From Microvelia longipes (Eukaryota > Arthropoda > Insecta > Hemiptera > Veliidae), in NCBI GenBank assembly GCA_018340805.1, contig JACMZG010000008.1, forward strand, positions 21,108,722 through 21,172,721: 64,000 bases of DNA, read 5' to 3'. Of the stretch, positions 51,712 to 63,609 are shown in pieces. Each line of letters starts with the position of its first letter. Position 1 is the first letter of the stretch. The notes under the pieces were generated by a model. That model had not been told where the DNA came from and made no database searches. It saw nothing but the letters and a program-made list of their open reading frames with translations. The translations under genes and the position numbers were made by a program.

Positions 51712-52125
51712 GGGGGCCTGGTCCGCAAGTCGGGCGAATTTCCATTGGAATGCGTGTCTCCGTGCTTAACAATCCATTCCTTGCTTAAGGATCCGGTTTA
51801 TGCTTTATAACTTCAGCAGTTACTCAATTATCAAGCACTGTTCGTAAACTCATTTTTTTTGTATTTTTCAAAGAAAATGCGCTAAAACCTTTAAAGAAAG
51901 TATACAACCAACTGAGCATTAAATAGCGCAAATAATGGAGTGCACTGCCAAGTTTTATATAACCAAGAGGATAATTATGCGCGTTTCCTTTGAAAAATAC
52001 AGAAAAAATGATTTACAAGTAGTGCTTGATAATTAAGAAACTGCTAGATTCAAGCATAAACCGGATCCTTAAGCAAGTAATGAGTTAAGCACGGTGACAC
52101 GCGTTCTTTTTTGCGCCAGAATTTT
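51712..52125. mobile_element. foldback MITE, family C
   Basis: The left arm has GTCCGCAAGTCGGGCGAATT, CTCCGTGCTTAACAATCCAT and CTTAAGGATCCGGTTTATGC. The right arm is the complement, with GCATAAACCGGATCCTTAAG and GTTAAGCACGGTGACACGCG, ending GCGCCAGAATTTTT. Confidence 0.85.
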
Positions 52126-52485
52126 TAAAGATTCAAATCTCTTATCTTATCTTTTTGTGTTACCTCGTCATCCATCAATCTATCCAATTCTTATTTTTTC
52201 CTCTTTAAAAGTAACATGATGAATTTTTCATTTGTCATAAACATCCCTCAAATATTCATCTATGCACTCCTCGTCTAAGCAAAACCATTAAGTTTAAATT
52301 TCATCTAAGCACTGTGTGACATTCATTTAACTTTATTGTTAGGTATTATTCGATTTTTCTTATCTAATAATACCTGTGTTATCATTAGTCGTAGTTAACG
52401 ATACCGCATATAGTGATCGGCTAGTGGTCACGTTTTGCTTAGGGGTATCGAAAGTACCAATCCTAAAAACAAGTTTTCCTCCAGA

Positions 52486-52585
52486 AGGGAGAAAAGTGAA
52501 CTTTTCTCCCTATTTTTTTTAAGCGAAAAGTACATCATTACACCCTATTCTAAAAAGGAGGGAAACATGAACTTTCATGTTTCCC
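52486..52585. repeat. pair of perfect hairpins
   Basis: AGGGAGAAAAGT-GA-ACTTTTCTCCCT (52486-52511) and GGGAAACATGA-ACTT-TCATGTTTCCC (52560-52585) lie 48 bases apart. Both have exact stems and loops of 2-4 bases, and both contain a TGAACTTT core. Confidence 0.85.
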
Positions 52586-53105
52586 GGCTTATTTAGCCCT
52601 TTGATAGCACACTCGGCTATCAACTAAAATCTCATGGTTCAATTCCAACAAAACGCACTTTGTTTTTATCAATTTACTATTATTCATTTAGCGATTTTTA
52701 ATTTTTTTCTTTCAATTAATTATTTTTTATACGTAGCTACACGTTTTTTCGGCTTATTATACAAAAAAACGTTTATTTATAAACATAATCAAAGAAATAG
52801 TCTTAAATACTGAAGACTTTCAGAGCCGCCATATTGAAAATTAATTTGTTTTGTTGTTATTTAAAATGTATCAGTGTTGCCTGGATTTTAACGAAAATTA
52901 AATTGGCTACTCTGTTTACCTCCATGACTTTGCAATAACAGCTGTTTTATATTCTCTTTTATTTGCAATTTAGATTTGTTTACCTTTTTTATCAGTTAAT
53001 TAAAACAATTACTTTTCGTGAATTCATTTATCCATATTATATTCAGTTGTAGTTTATAACGGGTACCGTTAAATATATTGTATCTTTTTTCATTATTTTA
53101 CAAAA

Positions 53106-53183
53106 ATGAATTTTGAGAAAGACGATTCAAACATTGTAGACTTTGACGATTTGTTTCTTTCGGATGATAATGTTTCAACGTAA
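53106..53183 (+). CDS. short acidic open frame, possibly transposase first exon
   Basis: 25 codons, MNFEKDDSNIVDFDDLFLSD then DNVST. The ATG follows a good AAAA context and the frame meets GTAAAT just before the stop, so splicing is possible. The acidic DFDDLFLSDD style recalls the amino ends of some transposases, but no downstream coding part was found. It may be a relic. Confidence 0.2.
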   Translation: MNFEKDDSNIVDFDDLFLSDDNVST

Positions 53184-53349
53184 ATGATCATTCACATGAA
53201 GCAAGTATTGTAAGATCTAATTTAATGACATTAAATGCCATTTTTAATTTATATTTCAATTCCAAACATATTGATGTTATGTTTTTCATATATTAATAAT
53301 AAAATTACCATTATTTTGTTGATTTTTCTGTTTTTTTCTCCCTTCTAGG

Positions 53350-53590
53350 GAAAAGCCTTGTACGTACCACGGGAGAAATTAGTCATTACACACCCCGCTA
53401 TATTTAACTCCCTCGGCTTCGCCTCGGGATTAAATTGCATGGTTCCTTCGGCTAAAGCCTCAGGAACCAAATTTATAAAACCCTCGGCTTTGCCTCGGGG
53501 TTTAAACATTATGGTTCCCACGGCTAACGCCTTTGGAACCAAAATAAACGCTAAGGCGTAATGACTATGTTTTCTCCCTTGGTACGTAAA
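53350..53590. mobile_element. ~230-bp TIR element with CGGC hairpins
   Basis: Imperfect inverted ends of about 32 bp: GTACGTACCACGGGAGAAAT...GTCATTAC and GTAATGAC...TTTCTCCCTTGGTACGTA. Inside are alternating words CCCTCGGCTTCGCCTCGGG, GGTTCCTTCGGC..GGAACC, CCCTCGGCTTTGCCTCGGGG and GGTTCCCACGGC..GGAACC. It is open on both strands over 65-67 codons, but this follows from the symmetry. Confidence 0.65.
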
Positions 53591-54280
53591 TAACTATTAC
53601 TAAAGAAAGAAGTTGCTTTCTTTCTAATAAAATTACGGGGCCCTTTAAGCGCCCAAATACCATAACCGATTTATATTATCTATCTTAATTATTAGTTTTA
53701 AAGTTTTAAAAATATATTATTTAATTTCTATAATACTATTTTAAACAGATTAGTAGAAATAAAGAAGTTCATTATTACTTTTAGGATAAATAATCTGTTA
53801 TGAAACGAAGATGGATTATTTATTTTGTTGTTAAGCTGTTGATACTTTATCACGTAGTAAACGTTCCATATATAAACACTTACGCCTTTCTACTGTCACA
53901 ATCTGCTGTATCACTTGTATTACCTAACTTTTTTTAAAACACTATATCGACGAATTTGGTGCGTTAAATTTCGTTTTTGTGATGGATGCCGTGACATTTG
54001 TAGGAGTTGAAAGAGTGATAAAAATATCAGATGACCCAAAATTTTAAACAGTCTGATTGAGGGTTGCTTTTGTAGCCCAGGACACATTTTATTTTTAGGG
54101 CTTTTTGGTAATGTGATCGCTCGGTTATAGGTATACCAAAAAAGTCCTGGGACAGTTTACCGAATTTCCATTTAAAAAATCGCTGATAGGATGGGTGTCA
54201 TGGCGGAGCAGGAACTGTGTGCGTCGTGACCAAATTCGTTTTCCATGACATTCTTAATCCTTAAGACAAAAAAATACGAG

Positions 54281-54281
<1 letters not shown>

Positions 54282-54317
<36 letters not shown>

Positions 54318-54320
54318 ATG
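54282..54320. repeat. (AT)n microsatellite
   Basis: Short AT tract with one TT interruption. Confidence 0.9.
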
Positions 54321-54842
54321 TATTGTTAAATTAAACTTGCTACAACAATCAACCTTTAGGAGGGCACGAACCTGGTTTGCTAAGTCCGCAAAAAGTTTTC
54401 AAAATCTGTAAAAATTCTAGGATAAAAAGTCTTTTTAGGACTGTGAATCAAATCAAACCGGTCCAAATTAAAAACGACTACTCTATGTGAACAAAAATTC
54501 AAATGTATCTTGGCGAATCAAAATTACTGCCGGTGAAAAGAAATTTTTAGTGGATTGTAGTTTTTAAGATGTGATATAATCACTTAAGGTGACCAAAAAA
54601 TTAAGAAAAACTGGTAAAAACCAAAATATCTACTACACAGTTTGAAAACAACAAATTTCAAGTAGGTTGTCGTTTTCAAGGTTTTTTGAGCCTCTAGGTT
54701 TAGTGTAAACAAAACGGGGTCGTTACAAGCACATAAATATTCAATACTAGGGTATCCAGATTCGAATCCTAGAGATAAGTTAATATTTTTATCATAATTA
54801 GTATAACATAATTTTATGACTAACAAACTTAACTTAATAAAC

Positions 54843-55150
54843 ATTCTAGTGCGAAGTTCCGCAAACCGGGCGAATTTTCTTTGAAATCTATATGCTTCCG
54901 TGCTTAAAAATCCATTTTATACTTTTCCCGTTAATGCTTTATAGAAATTGAGCGGTAGCATTATTACTAGTAACTTATTTTTTAATGGATTTTCAAAGGA
55001 AATGCGAGGAAAATGTCAAAGAAAATCATTAAATCAGCTTTAAATTTGTGCAAATAGTATGCAACACTATCTTTGGATAAATAAGCATATTGATGTATAA
55101 CTAATTGGATAAATGCGCATTTCTTTTAAAATATAAAAATGACTGTGTAA
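54843..55150. mobile_element. family C MITE, right arm decayed
   Basis: The left arm has TTCCGCAAACCGGGCGAATT, GCTTCCGTGCTTAAAAATCC, TTCCCGTTAATGCTTTATAG and GAGCGGTAGCATTA, matching 40709. The right arm is only partly recognisable. Confidence 0.7.
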
Positions 55151-57215
55151 ACTTGTTAAATATATGTTTGTTCGTATATGTTTGTTCGTAATTTTGTTCA
55201 CTGAAGACAAATTCGCAATTTTGAATGATTATTCTTTTATGATTTCAACTTTTGAAAATAAATGTTTTACCTATTGTTGTCGGATTCGGATTTGGTAAAA
55301 AGTAAATATAATTTTGAATTTTTGAAATCGAGTTGTTGTTGCATCGCCTTACTAGCTTTCTGTACGTTATTGAAGTTTTATTTATTTATTAATAAAATTT
55401 AAAGGTGCTGGATATTATGATGGTATTATTCAATATAACAATGTCTCCTAATATGGATAACACAGGGCGTGATATTTTAACCATAAAGAAGTGTTTTGAT
55501 GTCAGACCTGGTGATGGCACTTCCTGACGAGGCGTGGTGGATTCTAGTCTGTTAGCCTACATTGTGTTTGACGGGAAAATAACCTTCCTTATATTTGAGA
55601 GGAAAGGTTTTTATCAGCTGTAGAGTTCAGAAGTGCTTATACTCTTCCAGCGAATTTCTAATAGGTTCAATTCGCATTTGTACTTAAACTCTAGTTTTGA
55701 ACTAATGTAGGTTTATTCTTTTAAACTTTAAATTGAAAGGTTACTAAAAATAATATTTTGGACGAATTGGGAATTAGGGACGCAAAATTGTATTTTGTTA
55801 CTCTATTTCCTATAATATTGAGAGGGGAACAACAGCACACACATGTTCAAAGATTTTTTCCAGTTGGTTTTGGCTTTTTGAGAATTTTTATGAGAAAATG
55901 ACGCTTGTGCATCACTTTATACTCAAATGTTATCGACATGGTTTTAAATCTGGATAATTAATTGAATCATGTGCCTCATCAATACGATGGGGATGAGCGT
56001 AGCGAATCCAATGTGATGAGGAAAAGTTCCGAGGTATCCCGTACCCGAATTTTCACATTAATGTTTTTTGTAGTGGTAATATATAAGAAGTGAGATGAAA
56101 TAAACGTTGCCGCTTTTAGCCCAAGAAAGGACAATTTTAGAAGCTTATTTAAGTAATACGCGACTTAAAGGGGGCGGCCTGGGATTGGAAACCCCCCCTC
56201 CATCCTACTTCGATGTTTTTATTTGACAATGAAAACATGGTAAATAATTTCTTGATTTATAGATTATATCTTATACCTAAAACATTTAGTATCCACAAAA
56301 TGCATGTAAACAGCACATGTAATAACTTTAAACATGTAACTCTTTACAGATTTCGCTATAATAGTTGGATTATTAGCTCACGAACCCTTAAGACTTCGGC
56401 CACCACACTTTACAAACCCTTGAGTAAAGGGTCATATTAGGCACGAATTACAAAAAGAGGTATGCTATTCTGTTTTCCATAAATAAGCTAAGGTTACTTT
56501 AGAAGTTAAGGCACATGTTATGCGGGAAATGAAAATAACACTTAGTTCAACAATCAGATCTGTTGCCGTAATTTACGTAGACTTAAGTTGTGTTTGCGGA
56601 CACGGCCTAATACAATTTATTATTAAATATTCCGGATATTAAGAAATTCGTTAAATATGACGGATCACTAGTTTTCTTTGGTGACAGATTGATTACGAAG
56701 ATACTTCTTAAAGTTTTTGATATTAGAAAGTTATACTGGGGTGTATGTGGTGATGTTTGGGAGGGATTTTCCTCTATTTCTCTACCTTTGTTTTCCGAGT
56801 ACGCCGTACCATGTATCCCGGGTACGCCCTACCATGCCTCCCAACTGCAGTCAACAAGTGTGGGTGGAAAAGTGAAAGGAAGTGTGCTGGAAAAGTAATT
56901 TTTCATTTTTATATTAACACTTGATAAGATTGTGTTTGGATATCGTCTCTTTATTTTATGATCCACTATGATTCTAGTAAGTACATGCATATATATTTTT
57001 ATCTCTTATTTAATTAACTTATTTTTATTTACTTATTTACATTAAATATTATTATTTATGAAATTATTAAAATTTAAAAGATGAAACATTTGTTTGACAA
57101 GATTTAAAATAATTAAAGCAAGAATCTTTGGTAAATAACATTAAAACCAAAGGGAAAAAATAAGTTGAGCAGAGCAGTTAATTAATTCCTGAGGAAAAAG
57201 TCGAAGGAATATATA
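55151..57215. other. intergenic, no gene seen
   Basis: Mostly unremarkable. A family D tip on the minus strand lies at 55978-56045 (GATGAGCGTAGCGAATCC, GATGAGGAAAAGTTCC). A short direct repeat of ACGCC.TACCATG.. is found at about 56800-56840 inside a 69-codon frame (56689-56898) that is not recognised. Confidence 0.45.
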
Positions 57216-57722
57216 ATAAAATTCTGGCGCGGAGGTCCGTTGTTGGGCGAATTTCATTTTGAATGCGTGTTTCCGTGCCTAACAACAAATTTCTGTCTTA
57301 AGGTTCCAGTTCATGCTTTAGAACCTAAACAGTTACTCAATTGCCAAGCACTGCTCGTAACTCATTGTCTATATTTCCAAAGGAATGCGCCAAACCTTTA
57401 AGATAACTGACTAACATTAAAGATAGATAATATCATTGATACTACTGAGTTAAGCAAAACAGTAAATAAGTAATACAGCTTTAAACTAGTGCAAATAATA
57501 GTGTGTAATTCTAATTTTAGAGGCATAGTTTTTATAACCAACTTGATAATAATGCGCATTTCCTTTGAAAAATACAGACAAAATGAGTTACGGAGTTTGG
57601 CAATTGAGTAATGTTTAGTTCTAAAGCATGAAGGGACCTTAAGACAGAAATTGGTTGTTAAGCACGGAAACAGCATTCTAAATGAAATTCGCCCAAACGG
57701 ACCACCGCGCCGATATTATTAT
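57216..57722. mobile_element. foldback MITE, family C
   Basis: The ends are CTGGCGCGGAGGTCCGT and ACGGACCACCGCGCCG, with long arms (GAATGCGTGTTTCCGTGC, TGTCTTAAGGTTCCAGTTCA and complements). About 500 bp. The 92-codon frame inside is not a recognised protein. Confidence 0.85.
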
Positions 57723-57807
57723 TTAGTAGTTTTGTAAACTTTATATAATGTAAAAAACTATCATTCCAACCAGGATTGTTGTTAAGCACGGCGTGTTTCC
57801 GTGCTTA

Positions 57808-58572
57808 ACAAATCATTTGATCTCACATCATGAAATTGTTATAGCGTTTAAACTGTTCATGCTATAAAGGTGACATTGGTCTCGTTTGATAGCTGAGTAA
57901 ATTTCTAAATGGACGACTATTTATTTAACTTGTCAATATTTTGGAACTATGTCATTCATTCAAATTGTAAAATTTTAAGTTATTCTTCCTAGAAGTTGTA
58001 AAACTGATATTTGGCATTTCAGCATATCTCTACAATGTTATTATAGGTACATAAATAATTAAAAATCTCTAATCCGGAGAGAAGAGTGGTATTAGAGATA
58101 AATGTGTAAGAATAAAATATGTTTATTTTACCTCTTAGAGTTTAAAAATCGTATTAGTTTACTTTCGAAAAAAAATATGTAGTTAAAATAACACATTATT
58201 TCACTTTTATACGACAAAACTATCAGTTTTTGTAACTTATAGCAACAATAGCTTACATTTTTGACTATTGAATGTATAAAATATTTAGATTGCCTAAAGG
58301 GCAATTATAAGAAAAGTTTTTTTTCGTTCTTAGCTAAACTTTTGCTCATCCCTTACTTCCCCTAATGTCCTACCATAAAAATTCTATAAAATTCAATTTT
58401 TTCAAAAAATCGTTTTTCATGCAAATTTTTGGACAGTAGTTCCAAAATATTTGACATAGTTAGTGGTTTGTCCTTTACTAAATTTACTCAGCTTTCAAAC
58501 TAGACCAATTTTACTTTTATAGCTTGTACAGTTTAAACGCTATTAACAATTTTATGAGTGAGGTCAAATATT
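57808..58572. mobile_element. foldback element, ~765 bp
   Basis: Arms of about 100 bp: the left has AAATTGTTATAGCGTTTAAA, CTGTTCATGCTATAAAGGTG, ATTGGTCTCGTTTGATAGCT and GAGTAAATTT. The right has AAATTTACTCAGCTTTCAAA and TTTAAACGCTATTAACAATT. A scrap of family C (GTTTCCGTGCTTAACAA) abuts the left end. Confidence 0.75.
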
Positions 58573-58704
58573 TTTTTTAAAATATTAAATTTGAGCTTGT
58601 ATAAAACGGTTGGAGATAAGGGTTTATATTATAGAACATTTTTTGTTCCTTTTGATGAGTACTTTCACTTTCTTCATTGGTGGACACTTTATATGAAAAC
58701 CCCT

Positions 58705-58710
58705 GTATAT

Positions 58711-58790
<80 letters not shown>
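58705..58790. repeat. (AT)n microsatellite
   Basis: AT tract with a few breaks; minus-strand frames across it are artefacts. Confidence 0.95.
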
Positions 58791-58794
<4 letters not shown>

Positions 58795-59294
58795 TATCAC
58801 TCTCGGAGCTTTCCTTTGTAGGATAAATATTATTATTGATGAGGGAGAATTAACCCATATCAATATTCCAAAAGACCAATGACTAATAAATTAAGTGTAA
58901 TAAAGAGAAATTAGAGATTTGATAGACAGACAGGCGGTAATTTTGATAAACACGTAAATCTCTGTGGCTAATTTCTTTAGAAGTAAGTTGGATATGTGAT
59001 TCACAGACAATTTTATTGTCAAAATGAATACCTAGAAACTTGACTGACCTGACTAAATTATATCTAAAATCAAAGTGAATTTGATCTGTTTTATTAGCAT
59101 TTCATTTTAATTTGTTGACATAACGTCAATCATTAATCATTTTTTAATTTAAAAACTTTCTAAATCATCGTCAGATTCAGATACAAAAAGGGCTCGCAAT
59201 TGCCATTTTGAATTGATCGCGTTAAGATTAGGTAAAGACATCCCCTAACTTGGACTTACAGTTACTAAATTTTAGTTCATAATTCAGTTTTTAA

Positions 59295-60005
59295 ATGTTT
59301 CAGGTCTTATCAATAATTTACTTAGTGGTAGGAGTACAGTCTGGAGTTGTTTACCAGAAGTACTACGGCAGAGATTCGACTCGTTCTAAAGTCAACAACC
59401 AAGTATCTGTTAGTTCGACCATAGCGCCAGCAAGTTCTAGTGTTGAAACTGATCAAACGACTTACAGCGATGATTATACCTCGGATCAAGAAAATCAGTT
59501 GCAAGATTATGACAAACAGAGCTATAAAGATTATGATCATAGTTATAATTATGAGCAGAATTATGATAAAGAGTCTGAAGAGTTGCCGGTTACAACTTCG
59601 AGCCCAGTTAAGTACTTGCCGGTTGGATCTCTACAAGATTATCCTGTGAGGTATATTAAAATAACAAGAACAATTGCGGTCCCAATACCTGTCCCTGTGC
59701 CAATCCATATCATACCTATTGCACCTCTTCAACTACCGTTCAGACCGATTCAAATATATCCAATTAGGATGTCTTATTACCATCCACCGACAGGCACACA
59801 GTATGATACGTCCAGTAGAAACTATGAAGCAACCAGTGCCTACTCTACAGAACCACCTGTTGTCACGGAATATTCGACAGAATTAAAACACAAGAGTCCG
59901 GTCTACAGTCAAGACATTTATAACAAAGATAAGGCCAGGCCTAATTCTTGGTCTAAAATTAGATTATATCAGATAGATAAACCAATTATAAAGAAATACC
60001 AATAG
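59295..60005 (+). CDS. secreted Tyr-rich protein, last or only exon
   Basis: Open frame of 236 codons, by far the longest in the window. It begins MFQVLSIIYLVVGVQSG, a good signal peptide cut near VQS|GV. The ATG overlaps a perfect acceptor (AAATGTTTCAG|GTC at 59303/59304). Either the gene is a single exon starting at 59295, or an upstream exon supplies the start and this exon is 59304-60005. A signal peptide interrupted by an intron is common in insect cuticle-type genes. Residues about 55-98 are Asp/Tyr/Ser/Gln-rich (DYDKQSYKDYDHSYNYEQNY). Residues about 118-155 hold Pro-Val-Ile repeats (IAVPIPVPVPIHIIPI), and the end is basic. No domain was recognised. The role is probably extracellular or structural, by inference from composition only. 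Confidence 0.75.
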   Translation: MFQVLSIIYLVVGVQSGVVYQKYYGRDSTRSKVNNQVSVSSTIAPASSSVETDQTTYSDDYTSDQENQLQDYDKQSYKDYDHSYNYEQNYDKESEELPVTTSSPVKYLPVGSLQDYPVRYIKITRTIAVPIPVPVPIHIIPIAPLQLPFRPIQIYPIRMSYYHPPTGTQYDTSSRNYEATSAYSTEPPVVTEYSTELKHKSPVYSQDIYNKDKARPNSWSKIRLYQIDKPIIKKYQ

Positions 60006-60549
60006 GTTTTAATTAAAATGAAGGTTATAGTTACCACAATTTAAGCCTCTCAATTTTGAAAGGGGAATTCAAAAATGTAAATACCTTAGGTTCTAAGAAA
60101 ACTATAAACATCTAACGTAGTAATTTCTCTTACTTTAATTTTTAACCTTGTAATCCTTTCTTGAACTGCGTTATGTGACCAAAAATTAGGTCACATAACC
60201 ACTCATGGTCATTAGGTCATATATTTAAGATCAAATGTTTACCAATTTGTTCAAATTTAGCTCTTATTTTAATTTATAAATGAATTTAAATAGTGCTCTA
60301 TTAAAATAAGAGGACTAGAAATCTCATGAAATATCTGGAAAAACACAACAGACTATAGTAACTTGATATGTTATTTTCTAAAATCTGCATCCTTTATTCC
60401 TTCTCGCGAATTTACAGATTTAATATTGTAGCATGTATAACATTAAGTCACATGATTAGCTCTGGCCTTCTTTAAGCTCTTCTCAAGCTCTTTAGCTTGG
60501 GGCCTCATGAACAGGCTTCTATGAAACCTATTTTCAACTAAATTTGATT

Positions 60550-60555
60550 AATAAA
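60550..60555 (+). terminator. candidate poly(A) signal of secreted-protein gene
   Basis: First AATAAA found after the TAG, 545 bases downstream, just before a family D repeat. An earlier variant hexamer cannot be excluded. Confidence 0.3.
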
Positions 60556-60567
60556 GATATCTGAGAA

Positions 60568-60968
60568 AACTAGGTACAGGGTACCCCAGAACTTTTCATT
60601 ATTGCTTCGGACTCTGTGTGCCATCCTCAAATAACGAAAAATGCCAAATTTCACATTGATTTGTCATTTTTTCTACTTTTTATGAATTTTTGACATTTTC
60701 CCTGTGAAATTTATAACGGTTAATGACGTCATAGTTATTTTTCGGATAGCACAACTAGACCCATAGATTATTTTTGTATTAACTTTCAATTTTCTAGCTC
60801 TAAAATATAAGGAAATACGATAATAATGTATAAACACATATACACACTGACAACTTGGTTAAACGCCACTTAGAGAAACTTTTACAACACCTCAAATAAT
60901 TTATAATTAGGTGCAGTTTTAGTTTCGAAATTTTCTTATATAGCTATAGTACAAATGAGAAAAAGAAA
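60568..60968 (+). repeat. family D repeat, diverged and shortened
   Basis: Starts AACTAGGTACAGGGTACCCC, followed by CTTTTCATTATTGCTTCGGA, GTTAATGACGTCATAGTTAT and a late ACACTGACAACTTGGTTAAA block, with a TACAAATGAGAAAAAGAAA tail. Confidence 0.65.
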
Positions 60969-62430
60969 AAAAAATAGTTGGCCTTATAAAAAATGCAGGA
61001 GAGAAAACGACTATATTAGTCCTCAGACCAAATTCTAGATTGCTAACCAATAGAATCGTTTCTCTCGCTGGAAGTTTTGGCACAATTGATAAGATCATCT
61101 ATGTTTATATATTTCTATTGATGTAGATAGATTGTAGATGTTCCTCTTACTCTTTAGTAAGTTATGGGTTGTACACCAAAGTTGGTGTTGAAAAATTCAA
61201 CGAATCTAGTAAGATTCTAGAGGTCTGAATGGGTTGTACAATAAAGTTGGCGCAGTAAAGATGACAATTGTGATTATAGTTTGAGAACTTAAAATAAATT
61301 TATTGGGTTGAAAAATTTACATGTTTGATGACACAAACTCACTAGGCCAACACAAACGAATATAACACAAACATATTGTATTACGAGTTTCTTAATTCAA
61401 TTATCTGACGTTACCTTAACAAAGAAATACTTTGTTTCCAACAGACTAAGTTGTTTATTTCCCAAATAAACAAGTTTCAATGTCTTTTCTCTATATTTCG
61501 ATTGGACATAAAGGGTCCAAATAAAGTGTTTAGAAATTTCGGAATTTTATAGTTTTCTTAGAAATCATTAATACTAATACTTGTGTTTTTGTAATTCTTG
61601 TGTTGTGAAAAATCCTTAAGTATGGCTCTCAATGGTTAATAGTTAGTGAAGTAGTCTAAGTATACTTACGAGTCAGAGAATATGTATAAATAAATTGTAA
61701 ATTGCTTGAAACAAAGATATTTTGTACAATTTGTTGCTGTATAATTTTGCTAAGTATTACAACTCTTAAATATATTTGTTAATTTCTATCTGGTAATGCT
61801 GTTAATTTATTCGTCAGTTGCTTATTATATATTGTTTAAATTCCAGAAACAAAAATACGTAATGAAAATTGCTAAAATGGTCTTAAAAGCAGAAAACATC
61901 AAAAGAAACCACATCTTTCTATTATATTCTATTATTGGGTAAATTACCTGTACCCGGCTGTATCCCTATAGTACCTGGCGTGGCACTCCCATTGACTTCA
62001 TGTTATATATAAAGGTTTACACCATGATTAGGCAAAAACGAAATCATTATTAGTTTAATTTTTTACATTTCATCTTTACTAGTAAACTTCCCTGTCAGAT
62101 CGAGTTGATTGGTAGAAATAATGTAATGTTTACATTTCCCCCTCGTTTCTTTTATGAGAGATGAGAACCACTTGTTTAATCATCTATCAGTTATTTCTCT
62201 TGAAAACTTGATATTAACTCCCTATAGATTTAATGGGAGTTTACATCCGGGGGAGGAGGGGGTAGTTTATATAGTCGTGTACCGAAGAGAGTGGCCAGGT
62301 AACCCAAGATATAGAATCATGGACCATTGTTGGCTGTTCATCCAGATTACCTTTCTTACACCCCCAACCTATGACCTATTGCCAGTACTAGTCGACTTTG
62401 TAGACTTATCCACTTTAGTGTGAAAACTAA
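60969..62430. other. intergenic, no gene called
   Basis: AT-rich. A repeated phrase, GGGTTGTACACCAAAGTTGG / GGGTTGTACAATAAAGTTGG, occurs at 61166 and 61229. The 89-codon frame at 62154-62423 has no recognised features. Confidence 0.4.
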
Positions 62431-62451
62431 GTGGCCTGACTTGAGACTATA

Positions 62452-62502
62452 GAGGTATATCCCTGGATGACGCTCTAACCAACTGAGCTATCCGGGAACC
62501 CT
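62452..62502 (-). repeat. tRNA 5'-half-like fragment
   Basis: The minus strand reads GGGTTCCCGGATAGCTCAGT and then TGGTTAGAGCGTC, an excellent A box and D arm, but no B box or T arm follows. A truncated tRNA pseudogene or head of a tRNA-derived SINE. Paired phrases AGATC.GGATG.GTTG.TAG lie just downstream (62561-62641). Confidence 0.5.
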
Positions 62503-62519
62503 TGATTGGTTGCTAGGCT

Positions 62520-63312
62520 TAAGGTATCTTATAATTTTCACCAGTACTCTTAACTGTTAGATCAGGATGATTGGTAGCAGGTCTCAACGTACCTGATAAT
62601 CTGTACCAGTACCCTTAATTGTAAGATCGGGATGGGTTGTAGATCTCAAGGCATTATTGAAACAACCAGCTGGTATGCCTATTAATCACGTCATACCTAT
62701 TAAGTCGATTTTGGTGTTCTCATTTCAGTTTGTCGAAAACCTTAATCGAGGTTTTTAGCTTGATTGGACCAACTACTTTTGCGGCAAAGCCAAATTCAAA
62801 AGGAAAAACGAATTTATAAACTCCTCTTAAACATTAAATATACGTTCCTATTATAAACTTTTTGGGCGGTAAAGGAATGAAAAGGGTCCCAAAGCAATCA
62901 AAATTTAACATGGGCAAACAAGGTGGGTTCGAAACGGCTACCAGCTGTACACACTCGCAAAACTGAGCAATCATTAAAAAAATGTTTGTTTACTTTTTCA
63001 CCGTAAATAAACACTGGTGGGAGTTGGTCGAGTAGCGGGCCACACATTGTAATTACAAGGCAAAATGTCATGAATGAAATGATTTCTTACAGGCTTGGTG
63101 GTTTTCATCTTGAAAGGTTTTAATTTTTGTAGCTTAGTATTATTTATTGATTTTTGTCATTAAAAAAAGACAAGATGACATAAAAAAGAAAATACATAAA
63201 AAACCGGTTATGCAAGAAGAACTAAACTAGAAAGAACCTGGGTTAGTGAACCCAACTTTCGTTCCTTGTGTACATTCTTTACATAAAATGTCAATCTTGT
63301 AATATATATCTA
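62520..63312. other. intergenic, no gene called
   Basis: Contains GTACC.GTACTCTTAACTGTTA / GTACC.GTACCCTTAATTGTAA direct repeats (about 62543-62623) and a B-box-like GGGTTCGAAAC at 62926. Nothing else was recognised. Confidence 0.4.
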
Positions 63313-63579
63313 TTACTTATATTCTTCTAAGTTGTTCGGACTTAAGGGGACTTTAAAGTCGACTTTGTTTATGATTTTAAGATAAGTGTATCCAGTTTCA
63401 CCCGCAATCTGACCCGTTACGTGGTTGTAATTTATATGCCCTGGTTTGGTTAATTTACATTTTATAAAGTGATGGGTTTTTTCTTGTTTTAAAAAGTTAA
63501 GTTCGTTAAACCTTTTAATCAATATATCTGAATTTATTTGCAGCAAGTAATTGCTTATCGTTAAGTTGTTATAAGCCAT
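63313..63579 (-). CDS. uncertain open frame, possible exon
   Basis: 88 codons starting MAYNNLTISNYLLQINSDIL with fairly protein-like composition. No family was recognised. An in-frame stop lies a few codons upstream of the ATG, so it would be a first coding exon or a small gene. It may be chance in AT-rich DNA. Confidence 0.2.
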   Translation of the reverse strand: MAYNNLTISNYLLQINSDILIKRFNELNFLKQEKTHHFIKCKLTKPGHINYNHVTGQIAGETGYTYLKIINKVDFKVPLSPNNLEEYK

Positions 63580-63609
63580 GTCGTTAATGTTTTATTCTAG
63601 TATTTATTT

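Noticed and set aside
62452..62502. functional tRNA gene on the minus strand
   Set aside because: The D-arm half is excellent, but there is no T arm, B box or matching acceptor stem downstream.
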